From Pseudomonadota bacterium (GTDB taxonomy: Bacteria > Desulfobacterota > Desulfarculia > Desulfarculales > Desulfarculaceae), in assembly GCA_018896025.1 (NCBI GenBank), contig JAHIND010000035.1:186001-250000 (forward strand): a stretch of DNA of 64,000 nucleotides, read 5' to 3'. Below, piece by piece: positions 62,864-64,000 of this stretch; position 1 is the first letter of the stretch, and the number at the start of each line of letters is the position of its first letter. The notes beneath the pieces were generated by a model. That model saw only the letters and a list, made by a program, of their open reading frames with translations. It had not been told where the DNA came from and did no database searches. Both the position numbers and the translations under genes were made by a program.

Positions 62864-63547
62864 CTACCTAGTGGGCTTTTCCAAGGGCGGTTCGCCCTGG
62901 CTCAGGCGTTTAGCCACTGCCTGATAAACGTCCTGGGTCACCTGGGGCGAAATCTGGGCCATGGCCTGGCTCATGGCCTGGGCCATGCTTTGGGCCGTTT
63001 TGGCAGACATGCTCCGGGTGGCCATGTATCTCTTCTGGAACAACACCCTTTTTACCGTTTCAGCCTGCTGAATGTCCAGCAAAGTAATGTTCACCTCCAA
63101 CTCCACCACCGGCCCGCCGGCCATGTCGTCTTCCCAGCACTTGACCAGACCGCCCTCCAGCATGAAACGGGGCATCTGGGCCGAGGAGGTGCCGAACACC
63201 GCGGCGAAGCGGCCCGAGTCGGCCATATCCCGGGCCAACAGTCCGGCTATCATGTCCGAGGGGAAGCCCTGCCAGAGGTGATCTATGTAGTGGTTCATCT
63301 TGTAGCTGTCGGGCCGGTAAAACATCCGCTGGCTGGAGAACTGGGGCAGGGCTCCGAAACGCTGCACCTTGATCGCCGCGTCCAGGGGTTTGACTCCCGC
63401 CGGGGACGACGGGGCATAGGCGAACACGTATTGCTGCACGTAGACCGGCGGCGAGCCGCCGCAGGCGCTTAGCATTGCCAGGGCGGCCAGTAACAGCAGT
63501 ACGCCTACCAGCGCCGGGGGAACCATTTGACGATTCCGGCGTTTCAT
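62864..63547 (-). CDS. ABC-type transport auxiliary lipoprotein
   Basis: A 227-residue lipoprotein with a signal peptide and lipobox LSAC (Cys29). The central domain has a conserved FYRPDSYKMNHYIDHLWQ stretch near 75 that matches the auxiliary lipoprotein (PqiC/DUF330) family. It overlaps the MCE-type gene by four bases, as in Mla/Pqi-like lipid transport operons. It is expected in the periplasm, attached to the outer membrane. The C-terminus has an MAQAM-rich stretch. Confidence 0.82.
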   Translation of the reverse strand: MKRRNRQMVPPALVGVLLLLAALAMLSACGGSPPVYVQQYVFAYAPSSPAGVKPLDAAIKVQRFGALPQFSSQRMFYRPDSYKMNHYIDHLWQGFPSDMIAGLLARDMADSGRFAAVFGTSSAQMPRFMLEGGLVKCWEDDMAGGPVVELEVNITLLDIQQAETVKRVLFQKRYMATRSMSAKTAQSMAQAMSQAMAQISPQVTQDVYQAVAKRLSQGEPPLEKPTR

Positions 63548-64000
63548 TGCTGTCTCCCTTCCTGTCGCGGCGAGGTGGGCTGCGGAGTGGCGAAGATGAG
63601 GCTGCTGGGATTGCGCTTGATGTTGTGCAGCAACTCCTTCAGGCTTTCCGAGGACTCGCGCAGGTTTTGCATGGTCAGCTGGGCCTCCAGGGCCAATTGG
63701 TAGCTGCGCTGCTCCAGGCCCTCGAAAAGGCGCCCGGCCCGCTTGCCGGTGTTGCCCAGGTCCATCTGCTTGACGTCCTCGGCCAGCTGATCGACCATGC
63801 CCTTGGCCGAAGCCACCGCCGCCTTGGCCTCGGTGAGCACCTTGCGGCTGTCTCCCACCAGGCCTTCCAAAGATTTCTGGTTGAGCACCCGGCTGACCCG
63901 CCCCACCAGCTCATCCACCTTCACCGAGGCGTCGGCGATGCGCTCCATGGTCACCTGCAGGCGCTGGTCGGTGAACAACTTCTCCACCCCTTGCAGGGCC
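63544..64000 (-). CDS. MCE/MlaD-family protein, C-terminal part (gene continues outside the window)
   Basis: The frame is open to the window edge and encodes at least 151 residues, beginning ALQGVEKLF at the edge. It is a long alpha-helical, coiled-coil-like segment with Ser/Glu repeats (VDELVGRVSRVLNQ, LRESSESLKELLHNIK) and a Pro-rich end. This is typical of the C-terminal region of MCE substrate-binding proteins of ABC lipid transporters. Pairing with the auxiliary lipoprotein supports this. The diagnostic MCE domain itself is outside the window. Confidence 0.7.
   Translation of the reverse strand, partial: ALQGVEKLFTDQRLQVTMERIADASVKVDELVGRVSRVLNQKSLEGLVGDSRKVLTEAKAAVASAKGMVDQLAEDVKQMDLGNTGKRAGRLFEGLEQRSYQLALEAQLTMQNLRESSESLKELLHNIKRNPSSLIFATPQPTSPRQEGRQQ

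Noticed and set aside
1..64000. tRNA, rRNA, transposase or prophage genes
   Set aside because: Intergenic spaces were read for tRNA-like cloverleaf segments and mobile-element genes; none was convincing. A covariance-model scan would be needed to exclude small RNAs.

Overview
The window looks like a chromosomal segment of a high-GC, sulfate-reducing bacterium of the Desulfobacterota (deltaproteobacterial) type. The evidence is an aprBA operon for dissimilatory APS reductase, a Qmo-type complex, many Hdr-like iron-sulfur/flavin proteins, several benzoyl-CoA reductase/2-hydroxyacyl-CoA dehydratase type activases, and the general gene style. A Desulfarculus-like lineage is a guess from gene content, not a proven assignment. 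No rRNA, tRNA, CRISPR array, transposase or phage gene was seen.

Layout. 1-8.6 kb: sulfate-reduction electron transfer on the minus strand, aprBA followed by qmoA-qmoB-hdrC-hdrB (HdrBC in place of QmoC), with a divergent winged-helix/4Fe-4S protein. 9.7-18.2 kb: a class III CoA-transferase, RNase G/E, a 1402-residue tandem activase/dehydratase fusion and a radical SAM protein. 18.3-21.6 kb: dusB, an IspH-UbiA fusion and a nitroreductase. 21.8-26.4 kb: a 1539-residue protein I do not recognise. 26.6-39 kb: an M20 peptidase, two paralogous solute-binding proteins, topA, dprA, a fatty acyl-CoA ligase, a HemW-like radical SAM protein and an MFS exporter. 39.4-47.0 kb: a second QmoA-QmoB-HdrC-HdrB module with a GcvH-like lipoyl carrier and a GlcD/GlpC-type FAD and Fe-S oxidoreductase. 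47.1-52.9 kb: a divergent operon for CoA-thioester chemistry (dehydratase subunit, activase, CoA ligase, thiolase) behind a good sigma-70 promoter with a palindromic operator candidate. 53-64 kb: mixed housekeeping and envelope genes (solute-binding protein, exonuclease III, FmdB, CPBP protease, glutamate dehydrogenase, cysteine hydrolase, lipoproteins, sensor kinase, UspA, and the end of an MCE/Mla-type transport locus).

How it works together. AprBA reduces APS, and QmoAB-HdrCB is expected to feed it electrons. The second QmoAB-HdrCB set suggests a parallel flavin-based electron-transfer complex that serves a hydroxyacid-oxidase-like protein and/or a lipoyl dithiol carrier.

The most unusual signal is a family of at least ten copies of a ~120-nt intergenic element. 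Each full copy can fold into one long hairpin in which the same stems are kept by different base pairs from copy to copy. Most copies lie between convergent genes, and six start within 10 nt of a TAG stop codon in a fixed orientation. This is a strong candidate for an undescribed structured repeat or 3'-end element.
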